Counted from the first letter of the stretch, positions 22,403-33,152 are shown. The stretch: DNA of 64,000 nt from Deroplatys truncata (GCA_030765065.1 CM060978.1:114247692-114311691); one strand, 5' to 3'. Numbers and translations: made by a program. Notes: generated from the letters alone by a model not told the origin.

Positions 22403-23921
22403 GTGAGCAATTCCAAAGCAAATATAACAAAAGAAAATATACAAAATAAAATGGAAACAGAAAACAATGAAAATATGGAAGTAGGAGAGGATAGGTCAGC
22501 CATTACAGATTATAATGTAAATTTACAATCAGAGCTAGATGAAACAAATAGGTTAGATGTAGAAGAACAGTTATCTGTAAATTCACAATTAGACATAGAA
22601 AGAGATAGAAATAGTATGCAAGGTCAATCACCTTTAAATATGTTAGTGCAGGGAACAAAAGAAAGAAACACTATCCCTCATACATCTAGCCAACAAGAGC
22701 AAGAGGATTAAGTAATAAGATAACTGAAACTAGTACAGACATATGTAATAAATTAACTGAAACTAATACAGAGTTGAGAAAGGACTTTAATAAGCTAAAT
22801 GAAACTAATACAGAAATGAGAGTAGAATTAAATAATAAGTTAACTGAACAAAGTAATAAGATAGATGAAATGAAAGTAGGGTTAAGTAATATGGTAACTG
22901 AAACCAGTAAAGAGTTGAATAATAAGCTGAGTGAAACTAACACAGAATTAAATAAATTACAAGAAACTAGTCAGGAAACTGAAGAAATACAAAACACAAA
23001 TGCAGACATTGTGCAAATACAAATAGATGTAACAGTACCAAAGGTAAATGCAAATGTAACTAATCAAATGCATGATAATAATACAAGTGCAGAAAAAAGT
23101 GTATCACCTTTGTTAAATAATAACACAAGAGACGCTACTGTTTCTTCCAAAGCATCAGCCTCTGAAACACAAAACAATGATGATGACACACATGTACATG
23201 TACCAAATTAGATGTCAAACTATTATTCTGTGCTTAATGAATTACCATTACCTAATTTTAATGCTTCCTCAAGTCCAGTGCAATTTATTCATTCATTCAT
23301 TCATTCATTATCTGTTTACCCTCCTCTTATGTAGGACTTACACCCCCCAGGACTTACAAGCGGGTGCCTGGGGTCAGAGGCCCGTCGAGGAGCAGACACT
23401 CATGGATCAGACAGAGCATCCAGGATGGGTGATCAGCCCGATGCCTGGTATGGGATGAAGGAAGTAGATGAAACGAAATGTTGGTGAAATGGATGAAAGG
23501 AAAGGTGATGATGGAGCAGTTGGTGGAAAGGAATGGCGGGGGAAACCGGAGAACCCGGAGAAAACCCGCCCAGACGCCGCTTCGTCCACCACAAATCCCA
23601 CATGCAGGTCCCTGGGATTGAACCCGGGCCGCCTAGATGGGAGGCGAGTGGTCTAACCACTCGGCCACGGCGCCGCCGCAATTTATTCATGATTTAGTAA
23701 AATATTTTAAATTGAAAAATGTGCCAGAAACATTAAAAACGATACTTGATAGAAAATGCTTGGATAACAAAACCTTAGAATGGTCACATATGCTAGCAGA
23801 CAGTGAAATGAATTTTGAAACATTTAGAGCTTTAATTATGAATAAAATTTGGAATACAACTGTGCAACATATGCAGGTTACAAGTGTTACAAGGGTAACA
23901 AGTGTTAATATGCCTGATTAA
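22403..23921 (+). pseudogene. Gag-like gene of LTR element A, broken by a SINE
   Basis: The N-terminal part (22403-22711) is a low-complexity, Asn/Glu-rich segment. A frameshift leads to a coiled coil (22774-23211) of repeated L-x-E-T-N-T and K-x-N-x-L-S-E units. The capsid-like core follows: LPLPNF at about 23240, then, after the SINE at 23293-23677, DLVKYFKLKNVPETLKTIL, RKCLDNKTLEWSHML and FRALIMNKIWNTTVQ. This is the F-x-x-x-x-x-V-P-x-x-L-K-x-x-x-x-x-x-C-L-x-x-x-x-x-x-W pattern of arthropod Gypsy gag proteins, which build the intracellular particle. No zinc knuckle, protease or pol follows. The gene is related to the minus-strand gag at 24647-25666. Confidence 0.75.
23293..23677 (-). mobile_element. 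SINE-II, copy 2, full length, in gag A
   Basis: 385 bp, reading right to left: tRNA-like head (minus strand GCCGTGGCCGAGTGGTTAG as A-box region, then GGTTCAATCCC as B box), body with TTCTCCGGTTTCCCCC, and at the left end a tail of ATTC/TGAA tetramer repeats. Target duplication gcaatttattcat at 23280-23292 and 23678-23690. It is the best-preserved copy of the family. Confidence 0.93.
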
Positions 23922-24646
23922 ATGTGCCCCACTAGAAACATAATTATAAATATTTACAACTTGTTTGGAAATTTTATAATTGGGTTTTTAGTCTCCTTAA
24001 TCTTGGAACACACGCTATTTATCACTTTCACTTAACACTTCACACGCATTTAACACACGACATATGTTTTGCCTTTATCTCGCCACTATTTACTGGCTCT
24101 GGTTTAATGTGTTTAGACATTAATCTGACATTACAATTTTTTTTATAGCAAATACTGTACCCTGAATTATTTAAATACTGTTACAAAATGGTTTACTCTC
24201 TTAGATTGTTGACAAAAATTTATGCATTCAAGAATTTTTGTAATTATTAAACATATTTACCAAAAATATTCACCTTCTACACAAATATATTTACATCTCT
24301 TAAATCCAGACACTGTTTCACATTATCTGTTTGCTACATAAGTATTTGTTTTAATTATTTTTACCCCATTTTTGTTGTTTCGTACTTTATATTTAAAATA
24401 CTATTTGAATTATACCTACGTACTTTTACTTTAATATAACATTAAGTTTCAATTTTTACATTCTTCATTTCAAATACTGTTACAGTTACTAAGAAAATGT
24501 TCTTTTTTTTTTTTAAACATTTATTTTTTTTAGAATTTATTTCTCTTTACTTATGACATATATATATTTAACCCTCTTACATTCCAATACATTGCTCTGC
24601 AGTTCATCTTTAACTATCCAGCATCTACTTTACATCTCATCGCTAT
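23922..24646. other. AT-rich sequence between two converging gag genes
   Basis: No coding pattern. Both flanking elements have lost pol somewhere in this interval, so a deletion or recombination junction must lie here, but I cannot pinpoint it. Confidence 0.4.
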
Positions 24647-25666
24647 TTACCCTCCTGGATCAAATTGTCTGTGGCTAAACATTACTCGTAGCCGTATCCT
24701 AACCTTCCAAAATTTGTTCATGGATAACCTCTTAAAGGATTCATATGATATTTCGCCCCCTGATACCATTTGTAACCAATCTAAAGTTTTCTGGTCCAAA
24801 CATCTTTTGACAACTATCATTTTCAATGATTCCGGTATCTTTTTAAATTGAGAGTACTCTAACAAGTCTGTAATACATTGTACTGGATTGGAGTTTTCAA
24901 TTTGAACATCTTGGTACTTGTTAATTTCAGAAGTTAGCTTATGATTGTTTATAGGCAAAACTTTAACTTCTTCAGACAATTTATTTTTTTGTGTTTCTGA
25001 CTCCTTCTGTATTTCTGATATCTCCCCTCTGAAATTAACTTGCGCCTGATTTAAATCTGCATTTGTAAACTCTTTCATCTCTCTTAACTCACTTGAAATG
25101 CTACTCATTCGGCTACCTAATTCTGTACATTCTACATCAACATATTCACTTTTAATATTAACCTCACTTTCTTTGTTAGATATTTCGCTGCTCATGTCTA
25201 ACATTTTCTTTGAAACTTCTCCTATCTCACTTGCTATTACTTCCTGATTTTCATCTCTCATTTTTGGCATACTACTATCTAGCTTCATAACTTTCTTTTC
25301 AATTTCTTCCCTGCTTTGATCTACTTTCTTTTCTAATTCCTCATTACCCTTTTCCATGTTCTGAGATAGTTTTTGTTCTAATTTTTCATAACTCTTACTA
25401 ATATCTTCCCTTAGTTCTTTATTTAACGTTTCAAAAAAAGTTCTCACCATTTCCATCATCATGCCAGCATCAAAATTAACATTTCCTGCTATTCTATTCT
25501 GACTTTTTTCACTAACATTTCCTCCCTCAAATACTACATTGTTTGAGCTATTTTCTGTAACCTGTATTGAATTACAGCTAACTGTTACACTATCCCCTTC
25601 CATAATTGTTTCTTCAATATTATTAGTAGCCATTATTCTCTTAATCCTGCCACTCCTCAAGTACAT
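24647..25666 (-). CDS. Gag-like protein of a second Gypsy-type element
   Basis: Open frame of 339 codons. Residues about 1-60 are unstructured. About 65-290 form a long coiled coil (repeated E-E-L-E-K-K, S-S-E-L-R-E type heptads). About 262-325 form the capsid-type core: ITDLLEYSQFKKIPESLKMI, then CLDQKTLDWLQMVSGG, then FKRLSMNKFWKVRIRLRV. It shares its core pattern with gag A, so the two elements are relatives. The frame is intact, unlike gag A, so this copy is younger or recently decapitated. There is no protease or pol downstream and no zinc knuckle. Upstream lies a primer-site array and then an LTR-like promoter on the same strand. It could also be a gag-only element mobilised by others. 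Confidence 0.75.
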   Translation of the reverse strand: MYLRSGRIKRIMATNNIEETIMEGDSVTVSCNSIQVTENSSNNVVFEGGNVSEKSQNRIAGNVNFDAGMMMEMVRTFFETLNKELREDISKSYEKLEQKLSQNMEKGNEELEKKVDQSREEIEKKVMKLDSSMPKMRDENQEVIASEIGEVSKKMLDMSSEISNKESEVNIKSEYVDVECTELGSRMSSISSELREMKEFTNADLNQAQVNFRGEISEIQKESETQKNKLSEEVKVLPINNHKLTSEINKYQDVQIENSNPVQCITDLLEYSQFKKIPESLKMIVVKRCLDQKTLDWLQMVSGGEISYESFKRLSMNKFWKVRIRLRVMFSHRQFDPGG

Positions 25667-26042
25667 TTAAAATTTTTACACCTTTTTTTTTAGAATAAAT
25701 AAAAAAAAATCACTTTTCTAACCTTTCTGATGCTATCTGCTGATGTTGCTTTGATGTCCAGCTTCCTGCCCCTCTCTCCTAGATGTATAAGTCTGCGTCG
25801 TATTATGATGAATCTACGTCGTCTCGATGTTTTTGTATCCTGTAGTTGAATTCCCCTGTTGCCTTTTAATCTCGGAATTACGATGTCCATTCATCCGCGT
25901 CGTCTGTCGTTCCTATAGTTGTTTCTGGAATCTGCGTCTTGTAGTTCAGTTCACTGCTCCATTCGTTCCACGTCCTGGTTCCTTCGCCCCTTCCTGGTTA
26001 TTTCACTCCTTCCTGGTTAATTCGCTCCTTCCTGGTTATTCT
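25667..26042 (-). other. Leader of the second Gypsy-type element
   Basis: Non-coding stretch between the gag start and the primer-site array. It contains short imperfect tandem repeats of a ttcctggtta unit (about 25970-26040). Confidence 0.45.
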
Positions 26043-26243
26043 GCCCTACGTTCTGGGTGCCAAATATGCGGCGTGATTATGTTTATTTGTGTTTACTTGT
26101 GTTTTGCCCCACGTTGGGCGCCATTTTGTGGTGGTATTCTTTGTTAAGTTTGAAAGCTCCACGTTGTGGTAGCCAATTATGTGACGGTATTAGTGTTTGT
26201 TTTAAAGAATGCTACTGTTTATTTGCCGCACGTATAAAAGACA
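26043..26243 (-). repeat. Second array of tRNA-Lys primer-binding-site motifs
   Basis: Four motifs on the minus strand at 26043-26062, 26106-26123, 26156-26174 and 26225-26243, each flanked by a TACCGCNACAAA-like phrase. The one at 26106-26123 reads exactly TGGCGCCCAACGTGGGGC, an uninterrupted 18-nt complement of the tRNA-Lys(CTT) 3' end including CCA. The others differ at two or more positions. Confidence 0.75.
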
Positions 26244-26264
26244 ATTTGTCGCGGTAACTTCGTG

Positions 26265-27000
26265 TTATCTTTTACTGAGCGCCTATTATTGTATTTAATT
26301 TTTGGGTTCACTGTCCTCCGGCTAGCTATGATCTCTCGGTCAAGCAAATCTCTTAATCAAGGTGTGTAAACGGAAAGGAGTTTTTATCCAAAGATAACAC
26401 TGATAAAAGAATTTGTTTTATACTTTTATTGTCGTAACACATTATGCACTTTCACATATTAATCTTGACACTCGCCAAACTGAAACTGTTATAATAACTT
26501 ATTTACTGCACATTATTAATTCGTGTACTTCAACTTTTTGTGTAATTAACTTTTCGACACTTGAGATTTTTTATAACTTTGCTACGCGTAACCTGCGAAT
26601 CGATAAACTATGCTATGTATTCACCATGACTGTTTCTGTTGAAGTCAGCGACGTGTAATGCACAAATGTTTCCGATGGACTGGAGCCGACGTGTAATGTA
26701 CAAATGTTTCCGATGAACTGGGAGGGATCTACCTCTGACTAAGCCCTTTTTATACTCCCACACCCCAATATGCCTAAAGATTATAACTGAGCTGCTATTG
26801 GTTAATAAAATGCACCAACATTACCGTCTATATTTATATCCAATGAAAATTATGAAAACATATGCTCTAGGGAAAATGTTCCAGCAAATTCTAAGAAAAA
26901 CGCGCCAATATTACGTCATTTGCTCGTCTCTAATAATGATAAACAGCTCACACCCTCGCTACATTATTGCACGCTATTATTGTCAGTTTCAGTAAGGCCG
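26265..27000 (-). mobile_element. Putative LTR of the second Gypsy-type element (minus)
   Basis: Lies directly upstream of the primer-site array. On the minus strand it has a TATA box (TATAAAAAG, 26754-26746) and, about 320 nt downstream, AATAAAAG (26430-26423), the order expected for U3-R. The inner end may be at tgttatc, 26265. The outer end is approximate. No second copy of this LTR is in the window. Confidence 0.45.
26746..26754 (-). promoter_or_regulatory. TATA box in the putative LTR
   Basis: TATAAAAAG on the minus strand, preceded by gtgggag, upstream of the element's gag gene. A start of transcription would be expected roughly 25-30 bases downstream. Confidence 0.5.
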
Positions 27001-27444
27001 TATAAACCCACTTCTTGACAATGCTTACAATCAACAAACATCTCAAATCAATGTCACACAATAATGCATATTCACACTACAATTACTCTTGACATTTACA
27101 TAATTTGTGATACAAATTACTGCGTCAAATGTTAAATGTATAGCAAACAAAATGCTTAATAGTGGCTGTATTAGTGAATAAACAAACTTCACTCAGGTCA
27201 TTGAACACCAGATCATTAACCTTACACCAGGTCATTGACCTTAAAGTGTCAAACAAATGGCAGAAAGATAAAGTATTCTGCTATACACTAGTGTAGTGAA
27301 AACCAGTGAGTGTTAAATAAAGTGACAGTAAAAAATATGAAGTGTTATAATAAAAAGATTATGTTTCTTTCTTTCAGGAGACTTTCAGAAAATATTTATA
27401 AATTTAAAAGAACAATTTTTAAATATTTCTAAAAGGAGGCAATT
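27001..27444. other. AT-rich spacer, no gene seen
   Basis: Contains a short internal repeat (aggtcattgaacacc, then aggtcattgacct, around 27195-27240). No coding pattern. Confidence 0.4.
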
Positions 27445-29427
27445 TGAGGCAGTATTTTTAACACTTAAATGATTTCAGTCTAATTATATAATATATAAAG
27501 TCAATAACAGTCCGCCTTAAAGCAATATGTGTATGTAACAATATATAAAAAGCGTATATTACAGTCACTGTATATGTTTATATTATTATATACATGTAAT
27601 AATGTTAATTGAAAGTATTACGTAATTTAATTATGTAGGAGCTGTGAGAATAATAGGTTAAAAGCAGGGGGGTCTCTTCCCGCACCGTTTTCGCTTGTAC
27701 TGCTTTCGGTCCGCCTGCTGCATGACGTCATCGAGAGTGAAGTTTTAGCTAGCTCGTATTCTGCACCGTACTTTTCGGCATGAAAGTTCATATAATATTC
27801 TCGTTATACAATCTGTTTCGATCCTATACTACTTGAAACAAAATCGCATATATAACTAGACTTAGTCTTGGAAATAATAAACACAAACCTGTCTTTTTAC
27901 AGCTAAATACCCAACTGGCGCCAATTTCATTTCTCCTTGAAATATTCACTAAAAAGCTGTCGATATATGAAATTTGTTCTCGAAGGATGACTTACAGCAT
28001 ATATGTTATTCAAAGAAAGAGAGAGATGTAGATATAAAGCAGATATTTGTTATATTAAAGTTGTTCAGAAGCTCTAAGTTGCAAGCTTTAAAACCATTTT
28101 CTTAGTTTATGCTATTGCTTGATTTTAATTATATTATGTTAAAGAAAACCAATAACACATTATTCGGGCAATTTTAGCAACGAAAATAAAATACGTTATA
28201 CGCTATCGGGTCTTAAACTTTGATTCGAAATTAAATTGTATTGTTTGTTTATGGATTGTGAAAAACGCAGCTTAATGAGAGAAACTGTATGTTGATCATG
28301 CTATTATGTAATATGACTTAAACATAACAGTTTTAAAAGTCATGATAGCTGAAAACTTGATACATGTGCATTTTTTCCGAGACTTTTTTTGTCGCGTCTA
28401 GGTAAAAGCATGAATAATCGACATGCATATTTAAAATACTTGTTTTAAAAAGAATTTTATTAATATAACTATTTTGGCAGAAGAGAGTAAGTCCACAAAA
28501 TGAATTAAATTCACATAACATTCGACTACTTGAAGTAGATAATCGACACATGCTGAAAAACGGCAAGTCTTGCAAATATCCTCCAATTTTCAAATAAACC
28601 GAATTTACAGAGTAGTGCACATTCGAATGATGGATGTGTTCAGAATTTGGATATTTTGGCTTCATTATTTAGGCTGAGAATCTGCTTATATAAACCTAGT
28701 TTCTTAATTATTTCTAGTATAAAGTTGTTTTAATTTTTTAATTAATGAATAATTAATTGTACATAGTTCCCATTTGATTCTTCCTACTTGAAAGAGTAAG
28801 AACAGGGATGCGTCTAGCCTTAATATTTTGGAGATATTAATTTTAGAACAACCTTTCCTGAATGCTTTAGTATACGCTCGCAACCAATACCCTTAAAAGC
28901 ACACAAATGTAATGCTTTCACCCACGGAAAAGTGGGTGTTGTTAAAAGGTGGTGTATTAGTGTATTGCACTGGCGATCATTGAAACATATTACACTGATC
29001 TTTTTAAAAGGAGGTAGATCTAAGAAACTTGCCAATTGTAATTAGGTGCCTATATTATTTAGTATTTATGTAAGGAAAGTGCAATAACTTACTCGTATCT
29101 TAGTTTTCGTTATTTTGTATAAAACATGGACACATTTCACGCCAAGCTGGCAGGAGAGGCTTTACGAAACAAATCAATATTATGTGAGCAAATACAGGGG
29201 AGATGAACGTAAATACATGAGAGAAAATAAGGTCAGAGCGGTGTTTTATAAGCAGGGCGCAGATTTTGATGACTAATTTTTTTTAAAATGACTTTGTAGT
29301 TACAAAAAATTATCTAAAATGAGATTTATTTGATTTACTAAAATTAGTGTACAGAAAGTTATAAATTAATTTATATATTGATATAACTCCTATACAAGAA
29401 GAAAAAATAATTAAAAGAGCAGTGAAA

Positions 29428-29507
29428 ATGTTCTTGTTCAAAGAATCTGAAAAGGAAAGAAAATTTTCTTACTTTCCTTTTCAGATTCTTCAAACAAGTA
29501 AGAACAT
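29428..29507. repeat. Palindrome inside the THAP-type element
   Basis: Left arm 29428-29459 (atgttcttgttcaaagaatc...) pairs with 29472-29507, with a loop of about 12 bases. A third, direct copy of the right arm follows at about 29509-29546. Confidence 0.8.
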
Positions 29508-30540
29508 TATTTTCTTTGCTTTTCAGATTCTCCAAACAAGAACATAGAACAAATATATTTTCAATTAATTTTCTAACTTATTGTGTTTTTAAACAGGTCT
29601 TACAAAAGTGTAGCATTAACTCTTTTGAGAACTCAGAATATGCAATGTTTACTGCGAATGAAGAGGATTTCACAGTCCATGTCATACATAAATAAGAGCA
29701 ATACGCACTTATTAAGCAAAAAAGGGAAAACTGACCTCCTCATCACTAATTTTGGACATGAATTCATAACAGTAGTTATACCTGTTTCCCTGACAATAAC
29801 TATCTCTCCACCCACAAGCAACTCTTTCCAGACCAACCAATAACCTTTATATACTCTATACTTATTCAAGGAAGTTACCAAATAAAGCGGCAAAGGACAA
29901 AGAAATTACAAATTAATGATGTAATATCGAAAAAAAGATTATCCAAAATAGAAAACTTGAAACTACCAAAATGACCTAATATGTATCATGCTTATATGAT
30001 ACTTGGTCTTCAAATAGCTTCTGCTCACAATACTATACTGTTTAATACGCATTCCTAAGGAATATAAAGAACTTACTTTTTGGCAGGTAGGCCGACTCAT
30101 AACATGAAAACAGATGTAATGTGGGCCAAAGGTATTCTTCCCTGAAAATGGCAAGCTTTTCCAGGTATATAATCCTTTACAGAACCACAGTGAATGGAAA
30201 AAGGTTGTTAAACTTTGGCTGTAAGAGCAAACAGCATTTCGTTTGAAATAATTATGCCGCTCAACTGCGTAAAAGGCAACAGATATTAATCTGAGCTTCT
30301 CTTCGCTTTAAAAGTCACGTACAAGTGCAATAAATCAAGATGTACTCATATATCGGAAGGGAATACATGCTTCTGGCTTTATTTTGAAAATATAATATAT
30401 TTTTAGCTGTTTTTGGTAAATTATCCTACTTTATCTCGCAATGTTGGCGGAAACTTCACAACTTAACAACAGATGTACGAAAGTGCATTGTTCCTTATCA
30501 CTCAGTCATATACCCCCCCCCCCACTTCAACAAATAAGTT

Positions 30541-30562
30541 GCACACACACACACACACACAC
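30541..30562. repeat. (CA)n microsatellite
   Basis: About eleven CA units just downstream of a C run (30511-30520) and just upstream of the THAP reading frame. Confidence 0.9.
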
Positions 30563-30633
30563 ATATTTAAACTAGAATCTTGAATATAGATTCAGTTTTC
30601 TCTGCTTTGGTGAAGTGTTTAAGTCGGTGTGCA

Positions 30634-30974
30634 ATGAGTGAGAACGTTAAGAGTAGAATATATTGTGCTGTAGCACAATACCGTAATTACGGTTTTAAAA
30701 CGGTTGGTGTGAATTATCACACATTTCCAAAAAATGAGCAATTAAAGCGCGTGTGGGTGTCTCGCTGTAAGCGTACTGACAAATTTAACGCTGATAATTC
30801 ACGTGTATGTTCAGTGACTTTCTTCCTAGTGACTATAAACGGGATTTGAAGAGTGAACTTTTAGGTTTGCCAGTTAAGAAAATTCTGCTCACAGATGCAG
30901 TTCCGTAGCAGTTCATTCCCAATTGGCACGGATATGCACTTAGTGAAGGTCCAAGTACAAGTGGAATGTTGCAG
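30634..30974 (+). pseudogene. THAP-domain exon, decayed
   Basis: Starts MSENVKSRIYCAVAQYRNYG, then YHTFPKNEQLKRVWVSRCKR, then FNADNSRVCSV. The THAP zinc-binding pattern is C-x(2-4)-C ... P ... W ... C-x2-H. Here the first Cys and the Pro, Trp and third Cys are present. The second Cys reads as Tyr and the final His as Thr, next to a frameshift (about 30815). After the shift the reading FLPSDYKRDLKSELLGLPVK continues, broken by one stop near 30906, to a canonical donor (cag|gtatgt at 30975). THAP domains recognise transposon ends or host DNA. No catalytic part of a P-type transposase is recognisable in the remaining 500 bp to the element's end, so the gene is incomplete. Confidence 0.75.
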
Positions 30975-32534
30975 GTATGTCTTTTTCATTTTTACATCCT
31001 GTAACAGAATAATGTATTCTGGAATTATTGTTTTCATTTCTTACGGTAAAAAAAAAAATACACCAGCATATCCATTTAGCGATTCCTTTAGAGTAGTTGT
31101 AAATTTTCCTTTAGTACTAAAGTAATGTATGTTTGAATCTCTTGTAGCGCCTACAGTTTGCGTTGAAGTACTGGATGTGTTCCAGTAGTTTTGTTTATAC
31201 GTAAATATATTACTAATGTAATGCAGTTTCCATTCGTTTTGCTTTATGGTTAGCCCACAATGTTTGTAGAATGCTCTGAAATAGTATACCTTTAAAAAAA
31301 ACTGGAAGAAGTACTGATATTAAACAATTGGGAGTTAATCGGGAGGAATTTAGTGTGTTCACTGCGCTGTGTATGTATTCCGCGCGCTCGTCTTCACTCT
31401 CACTTACGTCACAGGCGGGCAGCCAATGGCAGCTCCCACCCCGGAGTGGCTCACCTTAGTTATCTAGCCACATTGGGTTAAAAGTTGCTAACAATGAGGT
31501 AGCCTTGAGGCAATAATGAATTTGAAAGTTTTATGCTACTTGTGATTCTTGGAAGCAATAATGTAATTTTTGTGGCAGTTTATAAAATAGCCAATCAACA
31601 ACCAAAAAAAAGCTTAAGTTAAATAAAAGTATTCTCTTGGATAGGAATAACCAATCAGAAATTTACAAATTTAGGCGGTAGAAATCAAGTCAGTTGCTTG
31701 TAGACAGCGCTCATAACTGGACGCGTTGGTTGTAGACAGTGTTCCTAACCAGACGCAAGATGTGTCCTTCAGAAATTTAATACGTATTTTGTGTGAAAAT
31801 AGTTTACGTGTTCAAAGAGTGCAAGTATTTAATAAAAGAATCTTACAGCTCTCTATATCAGTGAAGTGTTATTTAAATATGTGTCAGGCATTAATAAAAG
31901 GAGTGAAGTAAAATTATAATCTGTGTAAGCCTACATTCTTCAGTTGCACCACAACCCTGCAAAGAGAAACATGTCTCTAACAATAATACTGATGCAGCTG
32001 AGGCAAACATAAATATATATTTAAAGAAACAGTCAAATTACAAATTTAATATTTTTAAACATTTTTTGGGAGGGGGGCAAAGGCCACCTGAAAGTACATC
32101 TGGGGCGAAGGCTACCGGAAAGCGGGTACTATACGTGCAGTTGCAAACTATTTCTAGTGTTCGGCTCCCCAACAGTCGAAATATAATACAACCGACTTCA
32201 AATTGACGCCCAAAACGTGGAGCAAATAACAATACAATAAAATAACTTCTTCACATGGCTTAGCAATTATACAACATTCTTTTCCGATTGAAGTCTTCAC
32301 AGATTATTTGCAGAAAATTCAAGACATGCATTGCATTAGTTATCCAAATATCTTAAATGTATGGTGTTTTAATGAAAATCATTAAGTTCCATTCCTGAGG
32401 AAAAAAATAAAAACATTTTTCATGTAAAATCTTCATGTCATATCCTTGGAAAATGCTGAACTTATATTTCAGCAGTGATATTTATCTGACTTTTTGGTTT
32501 ATGCTACTCTCTCTCTCTCACACACATACACTTC

Positions 32535-32860
32535 AACAGATTATCCTCCTCTTTATAGGACTTACACCCCCAAGGACTTAAAAGCCAATGCTTGGGTCAG
32601 CACTCTATCAAGAAGCAAGCCAGCTATGGATCATAGCAGAACCAGGATAGATGATCAGCCTAATGTCTGAAATGGCAGTGAAGAAGAAGGAAATGAAATG
32701 TAGTGATGAAAGGGATGACAGGAAAATTTACAGATCAAAATGTCCAACTCGGCATTCGCCTAGTGACCAAGGAAAACTGCGAAAACATCTTTGCTCAGAT
32801 TGGTCAGTCCCAGGGGTTTGAACCCAGGACCTCCTGAATACGAGTTGCTAATGTTACTTC
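32535..32860 (-). mobile_element. SINE-II, copy 3, diverged
   Basis: Minus-orientation copy. It shows acagattatcctcctc, aggacttacaccccc, gatcagcctaatgtctg and, at the right, gtttgaacccaggacctcc (the B-box complement), in the same order as the copy at 23293. Confidence 0.8.
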
Positions 32861-32863
32861 AGT

Positions 32864-32898
32864 GATGCACGCACGCACGCACACACACACACACACAC
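32864..32898. repeat. (CA)n/(CACG)n microsatellite
   Basis: cacgcacgcacgca followed by (ca)n at the right edge of SINE-II. Confidence 0.85.
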
Positions 32899-32997
32899 CA
32901 TTTTCTAAAATTGCTTCTTCTTTGGGTTAAGGAGACCTCAAAATATGGACTTCCAGTGAAATTTTCAGTTGAATAAAATACTCTACATACCATAGAC

Positions 32998-33152
32998 CAA
33001 GAGTGGCGAAAACGACTTCCTTCCGCCAGTCACCAAATATGCAACACGCACGGCGTCACTCAGCAGCATGTGAAAATCAAACGGACGGTTGCAGAGAGGG
33101 AAGTGCACCTGCGAGTCAAAATAACTCGCGAGTCACGTTTTTGCCACCTCTG
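32998..33152. mobile_element. hAT-type MITE, 155 bp, with 8-bp target duplication
   Basis: Ends caagagtggcgaaaacg and, on the other strand, cagaggtggcaaaaacg. Flanked by CCATAGAC at 32990-32997 and 33153-33160. No coding capacity. Its ends differ from those of the hAT element at 10777, so a different family moved it. Confidence 0.88.

Larger units (their letters stand above)
27665..31476 (+). mobile_element. 3.8-kb THAP-type DNA transposon (P superfamily candidate)
   Basis: 3,812 bp inserted in LTR copy B, flanked by the 8-bp duplication GTTAAAAG (27657-27664 and 31477-31484). Copy A shows the uninterrupted site (ggttaagagttg). Near each end, in opposite orientation, lies ccgcctg...tgacgt...gagagtgaag (about 27708 and about 31409), a subterminal inverted repeat. 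The extreme ends (caggggggtc, and ccaatgtggc on the other strand) match poorly. An 8-bp duplication plus a THAP domain suggests the P-element superfamily; hAT is the alternative. Confidence 0.75.
27445..32253 (+). mobile_element. LTR region, copy B, split by a 3.8-kb DNA transposon
   Basis: Parts 27445-27664 and 31477-32253 together match LTR copy A (20730-21998) almost base for base, including the start tgaggcagtatttttaac and, at the end, one primer-site motif (ttgacgcccaaaacgtgg, about 32204). It lacks the SINE found in copy A and breaks off at about 32253 in unrelated sequence. So copy B is an LTR plus leader stub, with no gag. Confidence 0.85.

Noticed and set aside
24647..25666. Host coiled-coil protein gene
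   Set aside because: The C-terminal capsid-like core and the upstream primer-site array and LTR-like promoter identify it as retroelement gag.
21916..26243. Repeated short motifs at regular distance as a CRISPR-like array
   Set aside because: Units are degenerate, few, and match a tRNA 3' end; the host is eukaryotic and no cas-type gene is near.
25690..26257. Short frames such as 25827-26147 and 26057-26257
   Set aside because: They lie antisense to the retroelement leader and primer-site array and show no family pattern.
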